Source: Mucilaginibacter pedocola (GTDB taxonomy: Bacteria > Bacteroidota > Bacteroidia > Sphingobacteriales > Sphingobacteriaceae). Taken from it: a DNA stretch of 64,000 nucleotides. The position numbers were made by a program, and so were the translations under genes. The DNA lies in the NCBI RefSeq assembly GCF_002013915.1, contig NZ_MBTF01000001.1:186001-250000 (forward strand), written 5' to 3'. A model generated the notes under the pieces. That model did no database searches, was not told the origin of the DNA, and worked only from the letters and a program-made list of their open reading frames with translations. How positions within the stretch are numbered: position 1 is the first letter of the stretch; every line of letters begins with the position of its first letter. Below, one piece after another: positions 25,841-33,977 of the stretch.

Positions 25841-28234
25841 TTATTCCTTGTCTAACACCACAAAGCTGCTGCTTATCGTATTCCCTTCACTATCAACCAA
25901 AGTTATTTTATGCTTACCCGCCGTTGGGTTTAGCGCCAGCTGGTGGAAGGTGCTGGTTTCGCCCATATACTTATCATCAAGATGCCAGAATATTTTGATG
26001 CCGGGCTGGCGGTGTGCGGCGTTGAATATTACGCGGCCGCGCGTGCCGTCGGCTTCCAGCGGCACGTATATTTTGGCGTTCTCTTTGGGATATATCAGTT
26101 CCATAGGATTGCCGTAGTCGGCCTCGCCACAGTCCGGTTTAAAGGGTGGCAGTACGTGGTACTGGTAGTTTTTGGTTTTATAATAATACTCCATCGACGG
26201 CGGCAGCACGAACCAGCTTTTATTGTGCATATTCTCCGGTAGTTCGCAATTGCCGGTTACCTGGTATTGCTCGTCGGGCGAGAGGTGTACCAACCGGTGC
26301 CATGGGCAAGCTGCCGCTTTTAAGCCGCTTTTGGGTACATATTGCTCTACGGTGTTGTTGCAATATTGCCCGGCGCGATACCCGCTCTCGCGGCATACGG
26401 CTATCTTCGCCATTTCGCCCATAGGCATGGCGAACCAATTGCGCGTGGCAGGCAGCAGGCGGAATATCTCGAACAGGGCAGGAGCGGCAGTGTTGATGCC
26501 CGTAAGCCCGGGGCGGCCTTCGCCATCGGTATTGCCAACCCATACGCCAACTACATATTTGGGCGTAACACCAATGGCCCAACCATCGCGAAAGCCAAAG
26601 CTGGTGCCGGTTTTCCAGGCAATGCGCTGGGTAGAACTAAACTGCTGCCAAAGCATTTCTTCGCCGGGGCGCATTACTTCTTCCATGGCTTGCAGCGTGT
26701 AGTAAAGTGAGCCGGCATCTAATAAACCGTTTTTTTCCAACGTAGGTTCCTCTTTTGGCTGGAGGGTGTACACGGGGTGATGGTAGTCGGCGGCATCGTA
26801 TTGCCCTTTGTATTTGGGGTAATGGTTCAGCACGCGGGCCATATTGGCGTATAGCCCGGTTAGTTCCCAAAGGGTGTTTTCGCCGCCGCCTAATATCAGC
26901 GAAAGGCCGTAGTGGTCCGCAGGTTGCTTTAGGGTGGTTACGCCTGCTTTCTTCAGCACATCGTAAAAACGTTCGTATTTATATTGCTGCAGCATTTTTA
27001 CAGCCGGCACATTCAGCGAACGCGAGAGTGCGTTGGAAGCGGGAACCGCACCATCGTAACCCAGATCGAAATTCTCCGGGTGGTAGCCCGCAATTTGCGT
27101 AGGCACATCGGGTATCAGGCTATTGGGGAGTATTAGCCCATCGTGCAACATGGCGGCGTACAACAAAGGTTTCAGCGTGCTGCCGGGACTGCGAGGTGCG
27201 CCAATAACATCCACATCGCTCTCCATTTCCGGGTCTTCGGGGTGGCTAATGTTGCCGGCGTAGGCAAGCGTTGCGCCTGTTTCTACATCAAGCACTACGG
27301 CGGCGATGTTGTTTATGTCGTTAGCCTTTAATACCTGGTGGTGTTGCTCTAAAATGCCGGCTACTTGTTGCTGCAGCGTGGTTTTTATGGTGGTGGTTAT
27401 GCGGGTATCGCCCTGTTTATTGGTTTTATAGTCGGCCTTAAAGCGTTGCAGCAGGTGCGGGGCAAATTGAGGCAGGGCAACCGGTTTTTCAGGCACGGGT
27501 TCAAATTCGGCGAGCTTGGCGGCGGTGCTATCAATTGTACCCTGCTTGTAAAGCCGGTTAAGCAGCAGATTGCGTTTGCGTTGCAATATCTGCCGGTTTT
27601 TGCCGGGGTGCACCAACGAGGGAGAGTTAGGTAGCACGGCCAAAGCAGCCATTTCGCCCCAGGAAAGTTTTTCGGGGCCGCGCCCAAAGTAGCGCCATGC
27701 AGCCGCATCAAGCCCTATAACATTACTGCCGAATGGCGCATTGCTGGCGTACATGGCCAGTATCTCGGGTTTGCTATAGCCCAACTCGAGCCGCAGTGCC
27801 ATAAATATTTCGCCAATTTTATTCCAAACCGTGCGCTTATGTCGCGTGGCTAAACGCATCACCTGCATGGTAAGGGTACTGCCGCCGCTGGTTACCCGCC
27901 CTTGTTTAAAATTTTGGAAAATGGCACGCCCGAAGGCCAACGCATCAAAACCCGGGTGATGCTCAAAACGCTTATCCTCAAAGGCAATAATGCATTGTTT
28001 GAACTTTTCGGGTACGCTATCGTTATGCGGGAAACGCCATTGCCCGTCGGCCGCAATGGAGGCGCCGAGGAGTTGACCATTCTCATCATCTATCACAAAA
28101 GAAGTAGGGCTGCGGAACAGCGGGTTGGGCAGGCAAAAGGCAAACCAAAGCAACAAGCCTACCGAAATGGCTGTTATAATAATTACTTTTGGCTTTTTAA
28201 ATTGCTGTTGGAGTTGGTAGAAGCGGTTTCGCAT
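25841..28234 (-). CDS. pbpC: penicillin-binding protein 1C
   Basis: Bifunctional peptidoglycan synthase of 797 residues anchored by one N-terminal helix (about 17-37). The family-51 glycosyltransferase domain spans about 50-230, with catalytic Glu86 in AFEDKRFEHHPG and the GGSTLTMQ motif. The transpeptidase domain spans about 300-580, with the serine motif STLK at about 350, a SRSLN motif and KTGT at about 544. The C-terminal roughly 100 residues form the PBP1C-specific beta domain. It would polymerise and crosslink glycan in the periplasm. In many Gram-negatives pbpC sits beside an alpha-2-macroglobulin gene; none is here. Its start codon lies 3 bases from the divergent trmN6-like reading frame. 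Confidence 0.93.
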   Translation of the reverse strand: MRNRFYQLQQQFKKPKVIIITAISVGLLLWFAFCLPNPLFRSPTSFVIDDENGQLLGASIAADGQWRFPHNDSVPEKFKQCIIAFEDKRFEHHPGFDALAFGRAIFQNFKQGRVTSGGSTLTMQVMRLATRHKRTVWNKIGEIFMALRLELGYSKPEILAMYASNAPFGSNVIGLDAAAWRYFGRGPEKLSWGEMAALAVLPNSPSLVHPGKNRQILQRKRNLLLNRLYKQGTIDSTAAKLAEFEPVPEKPVALPQFAPHLLQRFKADYKTNKQGDTRITTTIKTTLQQQVAGILEQHHQVLKANDINNIAAVVLDVETGATLAYAGNISHPEDPEMESDVDVIGAPRSPGSTLKPLLYAAMLHDGLILPNSLIPDVPTQIAGYHPENFDLGYDGAVPASNALSRSLNVPAVKMLQQYKYERFYDVLKKAGVTTLKQPADHYGLSLILGGGENTLWELTGLYANMARVLNHYPKYKGQYDAADYHHPVYTLQPKEEPTLEKNGLLDAGSLYYTLQAMEEVMRPGEEMLWQQFSSTQRIAWKTGTSFGFRDGWAIGVTPKYVVGVWVGNTDGEGRPGLTGINTAAPALFEIFRLLPATRNWFAMPMGEMAKIAVCRESGYRAGQYCNNTVEQYVPKSGLKAAACPWHRLVHLSPDEQYQVTGNCELPENMHNKSWFVLPPSMEYYYKTKNYQYHVLPPFKPDCGEADYGNPMELIYPKENAKIYVPLEADGTRGRVIFNAAHRQPGIKIFWHLDDKYMGETSTFHQLALNPTAGKHKITLVDSEGNTISSSFVVLDKE

Positions 28235-28237
28235 TAA

Positions 28238-29026
28238 ATGCCCGGGCGTTTGATATCAGTGCATGAAAATAGGCAAATTATTACTACCAAGCCACGCAAA
28301 CCCTTTTATAAATTGGCAGATATATTTAAGTTTAAACAGTTCGATGTAAACCAAAGCGGTTGCGCCATGAAGGTAAATACCGACGGCGTTCTGCTTGGCG
28401 CATTGGCCAATGCCGAGGGAGCAAGCACTGTTTTAGATATTGGCACTGGCACCGGCGTAATTGCGCTGATGCTGGCCCAACGCTTTCCCAATGCCAATAT
28501 CGAAGCCGTAGAAATAGACGCCGCCGCAGCCGAAACGGCGGACGGAAACTTTAAAACATCGCAGTTTGCGGACAGGCTGCAATTGTACGCCACGGCGTTT
28601 GAGGAATACTTTGAAGCTTGTCCCGATAAGCAATTCGATTTTATTGTATCTAACCCGCCCTTCTTTTTAAACTCCCTGGCTTCGCCGGGAGAGAAAAAGA
28701 ACTTGGCCCGGCATACCGATGGTGCATTTTTTGAAAAGCTGATAGGGAGCGTTGCCAGGCATTTGAAACCCGCCGGCACTTGCGCTATGATACTACCTTT
28801 AGAAACGGCTGATATGGTAAAAGGCCTGCTGGTAGAGGATGGAATGCACCTACTGGGGATCGTTGATATCAAATCATTCGAACACACGGCGCCTCATCGG
28901 GAAATTATCACTTTTGGAGGACAGCCAACCGCTTTACAGCGAACAGAGCTTATTATTTATGCCGAACCAAAAGTATATTCGCAGGCTTATCAGCACACAT
29001 TAAAAGAGTTTTTAACTATCTTCTAA
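28238..29026 (+). CDS. trmN6: tRNA1(Val) adenine-37 N6-methyltransferase
   Basis: SAM-dependent methyltransferase of the TrmN6/YfiC type that methylates A37 of tRNA-Val. Motif I VLDIGTGTGVIAL (about 66-78), an acidic motif II in EAVEIDAAA, and the catalytic motif SNPPFF at about 137-142 are all visible. The family N-terminus FKFKQFDVNQSGCAMKVNTDGVLLGA begins around residue 30, so the start at 28238 is probably too early; a TTG at 28313 would give the usual length and leave room for a promoter next to the divergent pbpC. A metallophosphoesterase gene follows 28 bases downstream. Confidence 0.88.
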   Translation: MPGRLISVHENRQIITTKPRKPFYKLADIFKFKQFDVNQSGCAMKVNTDGVLLGALANAEGASTVLDIGTGTGVIALMLAQRFPNANIEAVEIDAAAAETADGNFKTSQFADRLQLYATAFEEYFEACPDKQFDFIVSNPPFFLNSLASPGEKKNLARHTDGAFFEKLIGSVARHLKPAGTCAMILPLETADMVKGLLVEDGMHLLGIVDIKSFEHTAPHREIITFGGQPTALQRTELIIYAEPKVYSQAYQHTLKEFLTIF

Positions 29027-29054
29027 ATCCGAAATCGAAACTCCCAGATCAGAA

Positions 29055-29546
29055 ATGAAAATAGGCTTAATATCCGATACCCATAGTTACCTCGACGATG
29101 CTGTGTTTAAACACTTCGATGCCTGTGATGAGATATGGCATGCCGGTGATTTCGGGAATATTGAGGTTGCGGATAAACTGGCGGCCTTTAAGCCTTTTAA
29201 GGGCGTTTATGGTAATATTGATGATACTGATATACGTTCGGCCTATCCCGAACACCTGCGCTTTAATTGCGAGCAGGTTGATGTATGGATGACGCACATT
29301 GGCGGCTATCCTGATAAGTACAGCCCGGTGGTGCGTAAAGAAATTTATGCCAACCCGCCAAAGCTTTTCATTTGCGGGCATTCGCACATCCTGAAAGTTA
29401 TCTACGACAAACAGATAAGCTGCCTGCACCTAAACCCCGGCGCAGCGGGCAAACACGGCTGGCAAAAAGTGCGTACGCTAATGCGCTTTGAAATAACAGG
29501 CGATAGGATACACGGGTTGGAAGTGATAGAGTTGGGGGCGAAGTAG
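29055..29546 (+). CDS. YfcE/MJ0936-type metallophosphoesterase
   Basis: Small calcineurin-like phosphodiesterase of 163 residues. The dimetal motifs are complete and in order: SDTH at 7-10, HAGDFGN at about 29-35, GNID at about 53-56, CGHSHI at about 117-122, and NPGAAG near 137. Homologues hydrolyse phosphodiesters in vitro; the natural substrate is unknown. It follows trmN6 by 28 bases and the two are probably cotranscribed. An inverted repeat starts at its stop codon and faces the convergent rnhA. Confidence 0.9.
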   Translation: MKIGLISDTHSYLDDAVFKHFDACDEIWHAGDFGNIEVADKLAAFKPFKGVYGNIDDTDIRSAYPEHLRFNCEQVDVWMTHIGGYPDKYSPVVRKEIYANPPKLFICGHSHILKVIYDKQISCLHLNPGAAGKHGWQKVRTLMRFEITGDRIHGLEVIELGAK

Positions 29547-29654
29547 TTGATAGTCCATGGTCGATAGTCCATAGACGATGGGAGCGGATATTATTGCCGG
29601 ATTCTCGTAAACAACATCCTGCTATGGACCATCGTCTATCGACTATGGACTAAC
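29546..29654. repeat. GTCCATAGTCGATAG-type inverted repeat
   Basis: The arms at 29546-29581 and 29622-29654 are made of scrambled inverted copies of words like GTCGATAG, AGTCCATAG and ACGATGG. The gap between them is about 40 bases. The element exactly fills the space between the convergent phosphoesterase and rnhA stop codons. Confidence 0.75.
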
Positions 29655-30111
29655 CGAGCCCCGCTTCCGCTTCAAAAACCGAATCGATAAGCAGGTCGCG
29701 CTGTTTGCCCGCTGCTACCGCCAATACGTCGCAGCGTTCATTTTCGGGGTGGCCGTTATGGCCGCGTACCCATACAAATTTTACCTGGTGTATTTTGCTG
29801 ATGTTGAGGTACCTCAACCAAAGGTCCTTGTTTTTTTTGCCTGCAAAGCCTTTTGCTACCCAGCCCTGCAGCCAGCGTTTTTCTATCGAATCGATAACGT
29901 ACTTACTATCGGAATAAATAGTAACCTGCTGATTTGGAGATTTTAGTGCTTCCAGCCCGGTGATAACGGCCAGTAGTTCCATACGGTTATTGGTAGTTTT
30001 GCGATATCCGGCAGATAGCTCTTTATAATGCGCACCGGCACGCAATATTACCCCATAACCACCCGGACCGGGGTTCCCGCTCGATGCACCGTCTGTATAA
30101 ATTTCTATCAT
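29650..30111 (-). CDS. rnhA: ribonuclease HI
   Basis: Endonuclease that cuts the RNA strand of RNA-DNA hybrids, 153 residues, close to the E. coli enzyme in length. The catalytic tetrad is conserved: Asp7 (YTDGAS), Glu45 (NNRMELLAV), Asp68 (YSDSKYV) and Asp128 (ERCDVLA), with the mobile His118 in WVRGHNGH. The basic handle region (KRWLQGWVAKGFAGKKNKDLW) is present. The gene is flanked by two different repeat elements: a pair of C-rich repeats upstream toward copA and the GTCCATAG element at its 3' end. Confidence 0.95.
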   Translation of the reverse strand: MIEIYTDGASSGNPGPGGYGVILRAGAHYKELSAGYRKTTNNRMELLAVITGLEALKSPNQQVTIYSDSKYVIDSIEKRWLQGWVAKGFAGKKNKDLWLRYLNISKIHQVKFVWVRGHNGHPENERCDVLAVAAGKQRDLLIDSVFEAEAGLG

Positions 30112-30112
30112 A

Positions 30113-30138
30113 AGCCCCTACCCCCCTGAAGGGGGAAC
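30113..30138. repeat. C-rich hairpin repeat, left copy
   Basis: Includes CCCCCCTGAAGGGGGAAC, a small hairpin with loop TGAA, starting 2 bases upstream of the rnhA start codon. It is an inverted partner of 30196-30223. Confidence 0.75.
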
Positions 30139-30195
30139 AAAAGTAGTAAAAAGTATAAGATCAGGGTACGTTATCCTCAAAAAGGTATTTCAAAA

Positions 30196-30223
30196 GCTCC
30201 CCCTTCAGGGGGGCTGGGGGGCT
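30196..30223. repeat. C-rich hairpin repeat at copA stop
   Basis: Includes CTCCCCCTTCAGGGGGG and CTGGGGGGCT. In the minus-strand reading it runs directly from the copA stop codon, the same arrangement seen at purB (6081-6107). Confidence 0.75.
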
Positions 30224-32309
30224 AAACTTTCTTCACCTTCAACCTCAGCGAGTTCCCTATAACTATCACATCGCTGAAAGCCATCGTTAGCGCACCCACC
30301 ATAGGGTTTAAGAAGCCTAAAGCAGCTACAGGTATAGCCACAATGTTATAAGCGAAGGCCCAAAACAAGTTTTGTTTAATGGTGAGCAGCGTGTGGCGGC
30401 TTATCTGCAAAAACGTAACAACCGACCGCATATCCGTATTCAGCAATATTACTTTTGCCGATTGTATGGCTATATGGCTGGCATCATTCATGGATACACC
30501 AACATCAGCCTGGGTTAGGGCAGGGGCATCGTTTATGCCATCGCCTATCATCAAAGTTTTACCTTTTTTGCGGTAAACATCAACCACGGCCAATTTTTCG
30601 TCGGGTAGTTTTTCGGCGTGTACTTCCGTAATGCCTAATGTTTTCGCGACGGATGCGCAACGCCCGGCTTTATCGCCGCTTAGGAGTACAGGTTTTATCC
30701 CCATTTTTTTCAAGCTCGTAATTAACGCGAGGGCGTCCGGTTTTAGGGTATCGTCTACAGCTATTTGTGCGGTAAGCTTTTGGTTTTTGTAAAGTGATAA
30801 GTTGTAGCCATCATCAGCGCCGGCTTTGGCCGTCCCTAAGAAGTAGCTATTACCCTCCACGTCTTCAGCGCGCATGCCCAGGCCTTTTTCTTCGGTAATT
30901 GTGCGCAATATTACCTTTTGCTTGGATAAACCTTTCAATCCGTCTATGAGCGACTTCGCAATAGGATGGTTGCTTCGTTCTTCAATGGCTACAATAACTC
31001 CGCGGATGGCTTCAATATCAAAGCCGCCTTCTGGTTTAATATCCTGTACGCTGAATTTGCCCGTGGTAAGCGTTCCCGTTTTATCGAATATCACATATTT
31101 GGTATCGGTAACGGCTTCTATAGTATCGCCGCCTTTTATCAGGATGCCGTTTTTTGCTGCCCTGCCAAGCCCAACCATCACCGCAGTAGGTGTTGCCAGT
31201 CCCATTGCACAAGGGCAAGATATCACCAGAACGGCAATAGCATGCAGCATACTGTTTTGCAGGCCTGTATTGGTAGCAAAATAGGTAATAACAAATGTAA
31301 GCAAGGCAATAAGCACCACCACAGGCACAAATACCGCGGCTACCTTGTCGCCCAGCTTTTGTACAGGCGGCTTGGCAGCCTGCGCGCGTTTCATCAAGTC
31401 GATTATTTGTGCGAGGGTACTATTGCTGCCCACCTTGGTGGCTATTATTTTAATGTTGCCCTGCTGAACGATAGTGCCGCCAATTACGCTATCGTATTTC
31501 TTTTTCTGCACCGGGATACTTTCGCCGGTTATTATTGCTTCGTTTATCGAGGCTTCGCCCGATAGTATATCGCCATCTACAGGTACTTGCCCGCCTTCGT
31601 TTACCAATAATATATCACCGGCAGCAATATCTTTTGCATTTACTACTTCAACGCCGTCTGTAACTAAGCGGTTAGCGCTTACTTCCTGAAACTTCATCAA
31701 AGCCTTCACTGCCGATGTGGTTTGGTTAACGCTGCGTTTCTCTAATACATTACCAAGCAACACCAGCGTAATAATAGTGGCGCAAGTTTCGTAGAACAGG
31801 TATTGCTCGCCCAGGTTTTGAATGGTCCCCGTCAAGCTGTAAACAAAAGCAGATGTGGAACCAATAAATATCAGCACATCCATATTGGGCACCCCGCCTT
31901 TAAGCGAGCCATAGGCACTTTTGCCGAAATGCAAGCAGCCCACTATAAATACAGGCAGGCATAATATAAGTTGTACAATGGGCGAATGAAGAAAGTGCCA
32001 GGGCAGCACCATATGCAATAAAAGTGGCGCAGTAAACAGTGCGCAGAAGAAAAATTTGTTCTCAACTTTATCGTAAAATGGTGTTTGATGGGTTGCAGCA
32101 TCCTCTACTACATGAAAACCGAGGCTTTCGATATCATTGATAACGGAGGGCAGGATAGATTGGTCGGCGGTGGAGAATTTTACCTCTTCGGAGGCGAAGC
32201 TCACCAGTATGTTTTGCAGCCCTTTCTTTTCCAATAACTTATGCACGCTCATGGCGCAGTTATTACAATGCATCCCCGTAACATTCAATTCAACCAGTTG
32301 CTCTGCCAT
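30222..32309 (-). CDS. copA: copper-type P1B ATPase
   Basis: Heavy-metal-exporting P-type ATPase of 695 residues. One N-terminal HMA domain has GMHCNNC (C15/C18). Then follow paired membrane helices, the CPC metal site ISCPCAMGLATP at about 365, the phosphorylation motif DKTGTLT at about 408 and the hinge GDGINDAPAL near 580. The TM7 AFAYN motif supports Cu(I) specificity. In the last helix the usual MxxSS reads MAFSD, a small deviation, so copper is likely but not certain. No copper-sensing regulator or chaperone gene is adjacent. tRNA-His is divergent upstream. Confidence 0.9.
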   Translation of the reverse strand: MAEQLVELNVTGMHCNNCAMSVHKLLEKKGLQNILVSFASEEVKFSTADQSILPSVINDIESLGFHVVEDAATHQTPFYDKVENKFFFCALFTAPLLLHMVLPWHFLHSPIVQLILCLPVFIVGCLHFGKSAYGSLKGGVPNMDVLIFIGSTSAFVYSLTGTIQNLGEQYLFYETCATIITLVLLGNVLEKRSVNQTTSAVKALMKFQEVSANRLVTDGVEVVNAKDIAAGDILLVNEGGQVPVDGDILSGEASINEAIITGESIPVQKKKYDSVIGGTIVQQGNIKIIATKVGSNSTLAQIIDLMKRAQAAKPPVQKLGDKVAAVFVPVVVLIALLTFVITYFATNTGLQNSMLHAIAVLVISCPCAMGLATPTAVMVGLGRAAKNGILIKGGDTIEAVTDTKYVIFDKTGTLTTGKFSVQDIKPEGGFDIEAIRGVIVAIEERSNHPIAKSLIDGLKGLSKQKVILRTITEEKGLGMRAEDVEGNSYFLGTAKAGADDGYNLSLYKNQKLTAQIAVDDTLKPDALALITSLKKMGIKPVLLSGDKAGRCASVAKTLGITEVHAEKLPDEKLAVVDVYRKKGKTLMIGDGINDAPALTQADVGVSMNDASHIAIQSAKVILLNTDMRSVVTFLQISRHTLLTIKQNLFWAFAYNIVAIPVAALGFLNPMVGALTMAFSDVIVIGNSLRLKVKKV

Positions 32310-32381
32310 AGTTACAAATTTACCTATTAGGTAGAATTGTTCTAAATAATTAAGGTAATGTGAACGTAATTTTAAAAAAGG

Positions 32382-32412
32382 TTTGCAAATAAATACACAA
32401 TTCCTATCTTTG
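32382..32412 (+). promoter_or_regulatory. tRNA-His promoter
   Basis: Textbook Bacteroidota promoter: -33 TTTG at 32382-32385, exactly 19 bases, then -7 TATCTTTG at 32405-32412. The mature tRNA begins 13 bases downstream. Confidence 0.85.
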
Positions 32413-32424
32413 CAATCCCAACAC

Positions 32425-32499
32425 GGTAGGTATAGCTCAGTTGGTTAGAGCATCGGTTTGTGGTACCGAGGGTCGTCGGTTCGAGCCCGATTACTTACC
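32425..32499 (+). tRNA. tRNA-His (GTG anticodon)
   Basis: Complete cloverleaf. The anticodon loop TTGTGGT carries GTG, flanked by the stem TCGGT/ACCGA. The D arm reads GCTC...GAGC with the GG pair, and the T arm GTCGG-TTCGAGC-CCGAT. The acceptor stem needs an extra 5' G (position -1, base 32425) pairing with C73 (32499), the identity element of tRNA-His. CCA is not encoded. It has its own promoter and terminator and is a single-gene unit. Confidence 0.96.
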
Positions 32500-32511
32500 C
32501 ATAATAGCAAG

Positions 32512-32545
32512 AAGCCTTTAGTCGGAAGATTAAAGGCTTTTTTGT
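32512..32545 (+). terminator. terminator of tRNA-His
   Basis: 12-bp stem AAGCCTTTAGTC / GATTAAAGGCTT with one G-T pair, a GGAA tetraloop and a following T tract. It partly approaches the 3' end of the convergent M28 peptidase gene. Confidence 0.85.
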
Positions 32546-32546
32546 T

Positions 32547-33704
32547 TTACTTCGCTCTATTTCCCATCAGCCCATTGTTAAAATTAAGTAGCAGGTTAAA
32601 CAGGTCCTCGTATTTGTTTAGCGGCAGGGTAGCACTGATATCGTAAATATCGTGGTAAGCTTTTATACCGCCCAGGGTATACATGAAAAACGCGGGCACG
32701 CCTTTCTCGCTGAAAAAGTAATGGTCGCTATTGGCTGCTTTACCGCGCGAGTTTACTTTTACAAGGTAATTGCCTTTTTCGTTCACCTGTTTCAACAGTG
32801 CAAACTCATTAGGGAATACCGAGGCGTTTACCACCGTGATGCCTTCTATGCCAGTGCCCTCCAGATCGAGGTTTGTAAGGAAGCGGATTTTCTTTAGATC
32901 GATAAGTGGATTTTCGGTAAAGTATTTCGAACCTAATAAGCCAGCCTCTTCGCCGGCAAAAAATATAAATGCCATGGTATAGGGCTGCGGATGTTCGCCG
33001 TAGTATTTAGCCAGGCTAAGCACTTGTGTTACGCCGCTTGCGTTATCATTAGCGCCGGGGAAATAGGTTTTATCGCCCATGCCGCCAAGGTGGTCGTAGT
33101 GCGCGGTGAAAACAATGATCGAGTCAGGTTTGGTAGTGCCCTTTACTACCGCGCAAATATTGGCAGTTTTAAAAGAGGGGACGAATTTATTTTCGATATC
33201 AACCTTAATGGTTTGCGGTAAGGTTTTCTGTAAGTTCTTATCCAGTTGGATAACGGTATAGCCTAAAACGGTTTGCTCTGCCGACCAAGTGAGTTTTTTC
33301 TCCAGTGTAACCATAATAAGGTTAGCCTGGTCTACAAAATGTGTGCTATCTTGTTGAACCAATTTGCCTTCGCCTTTTACGCCTTTGCTATCGGGTGTAA
33401 CCAAATAATCCTGCCCCGGCACTAATGCCACACCGTTTATTGATACCTCAACTTTACCGGGAAAGGTGTTTACGGAGTAGCTGAACTCCTGTCGGTAGTT
33501 TTTGTCATCCATAGGTTTTAACCCATAGCTTTTTAGCTGCGCAGTAATAAAATCTGCTGCTTTGCCCATGCCATTGTTGGTGTAGCCGCGGCCCCAAAAG
33601 GTTTTGGAGGTAAGTGTATCAACCATTTGGCGGGCGAATTTAATATCCTGGGCTTGGGAGAAAACGGAGGTGAAAATGAATAGGAGTGATAGTTTAAGTT
33701 TCAT
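32547..33704 (-). CDS. secreted M28-family metallopeptidase
   Basis: Exported aminopeptidase-type zinc enzyme of 385 residues with a signal peptide (1-19, ending SQAQ). A PA-like insert lies at about 85-165. The five expected zinc/catalytic residues are in place: His202 (TAHYDHLG), Asp220 (GANDNASG), Glu252/Glu253 (FAGEEAGLLGS), Asp280 (TNLDLEG) and His328 (NSDHYFF). It would trim N-terminal residues from peptides in the periplasm or outside the cell. The gene stands alone between the tRNA-His terminator and a repeat-rich gap. Confidence 0.9.
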   Translation of the reverse strand: MKLKLSLLFIFTSVFSQAQDIKFARQMVDTLTSKTFWGRGYTNNGMGKAADFITAQLKSYGLKPMDDKNYRQEFSYSVNTFPGKVEVSINGVALVPGQDYLVTPDSKGVKGEGKLVQQDSTHFVDQANLIMVTLEKKLTWSAEQTVLGYTVIQLDKNLQKTLPQTIKVDIENKFVPSFKTANICAVVKGTTKPDSIIVFTAHYDHLGGMGDKTYFPGANDNASGVTQVLSLAKYYGEHPQPYTMAFIFFAGEEAGLLGSKYFTENPLIDLKKIRFLTNLDLEGTGIEGITVVNASVFPNEFALLKQVNEKGNYLVKVNSRGKAANSDHYFFSEKGVPAFFMYTLGGIKAYHDIYDISATLPLNKYEDLFNLLLNFNNGLMGNRAK

Positions 33705-33733
33705 AATTGCTAAACTACGATTGCATGGGCTAT

Positions 33734-33928
33734 TTTACCGCAAAGTGCGCAAAGATTTTATTGTTCAATAGCGCAAAGAAACACAAAGCCTTGCAGACGA
33801 AATAAGAAGGTAGGGCTTGAAAGAATTCTTGACATATCTATTTTTTTCTTGGGGCTGTATTCTGAAACGTAACCGTAACATAGGCTTTGTGTACCTTTGC
33901 GCTTCTTCTTTGCGGCCTTTGCGGTTAA
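33734..33928. repeat. GCAAAG-type inverted repeat element
   Basis: The left arm (33734-33788) is rich in GCAAAG words (ACCGCAAAG, GCGCAAAGAAACACAAAG). The right arm (33884-33928) contains the inverse CTTTGTG...TTTGCGGCCTTTGCGGTTAA. It resembles 25763-25804 and 39916-39957 and occupies most of the gap between the divergent M28 and YdjC genes. Confidence 0.7.
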
Positions 33929-33977
33929 TTTCCACCTACTATTTTGTACATTGCTAAACCAATTCCTCCAAACCAAT

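Noticed and set aside
26142..27711. Many long open frames opposite pbpC, for example 26223-26702 and 26755-27102
   Set aside because: They are antisense to a clearly conserved gene and show no motifs or plausible composition; they arise from the GC-rich codon use.
33897..33977. In-frame N-terminal extension of the YdjC deacetylase
   Set aside because: It lies in repeat DNA and would bury the signal peptide; the ATG at 33978 fits better.
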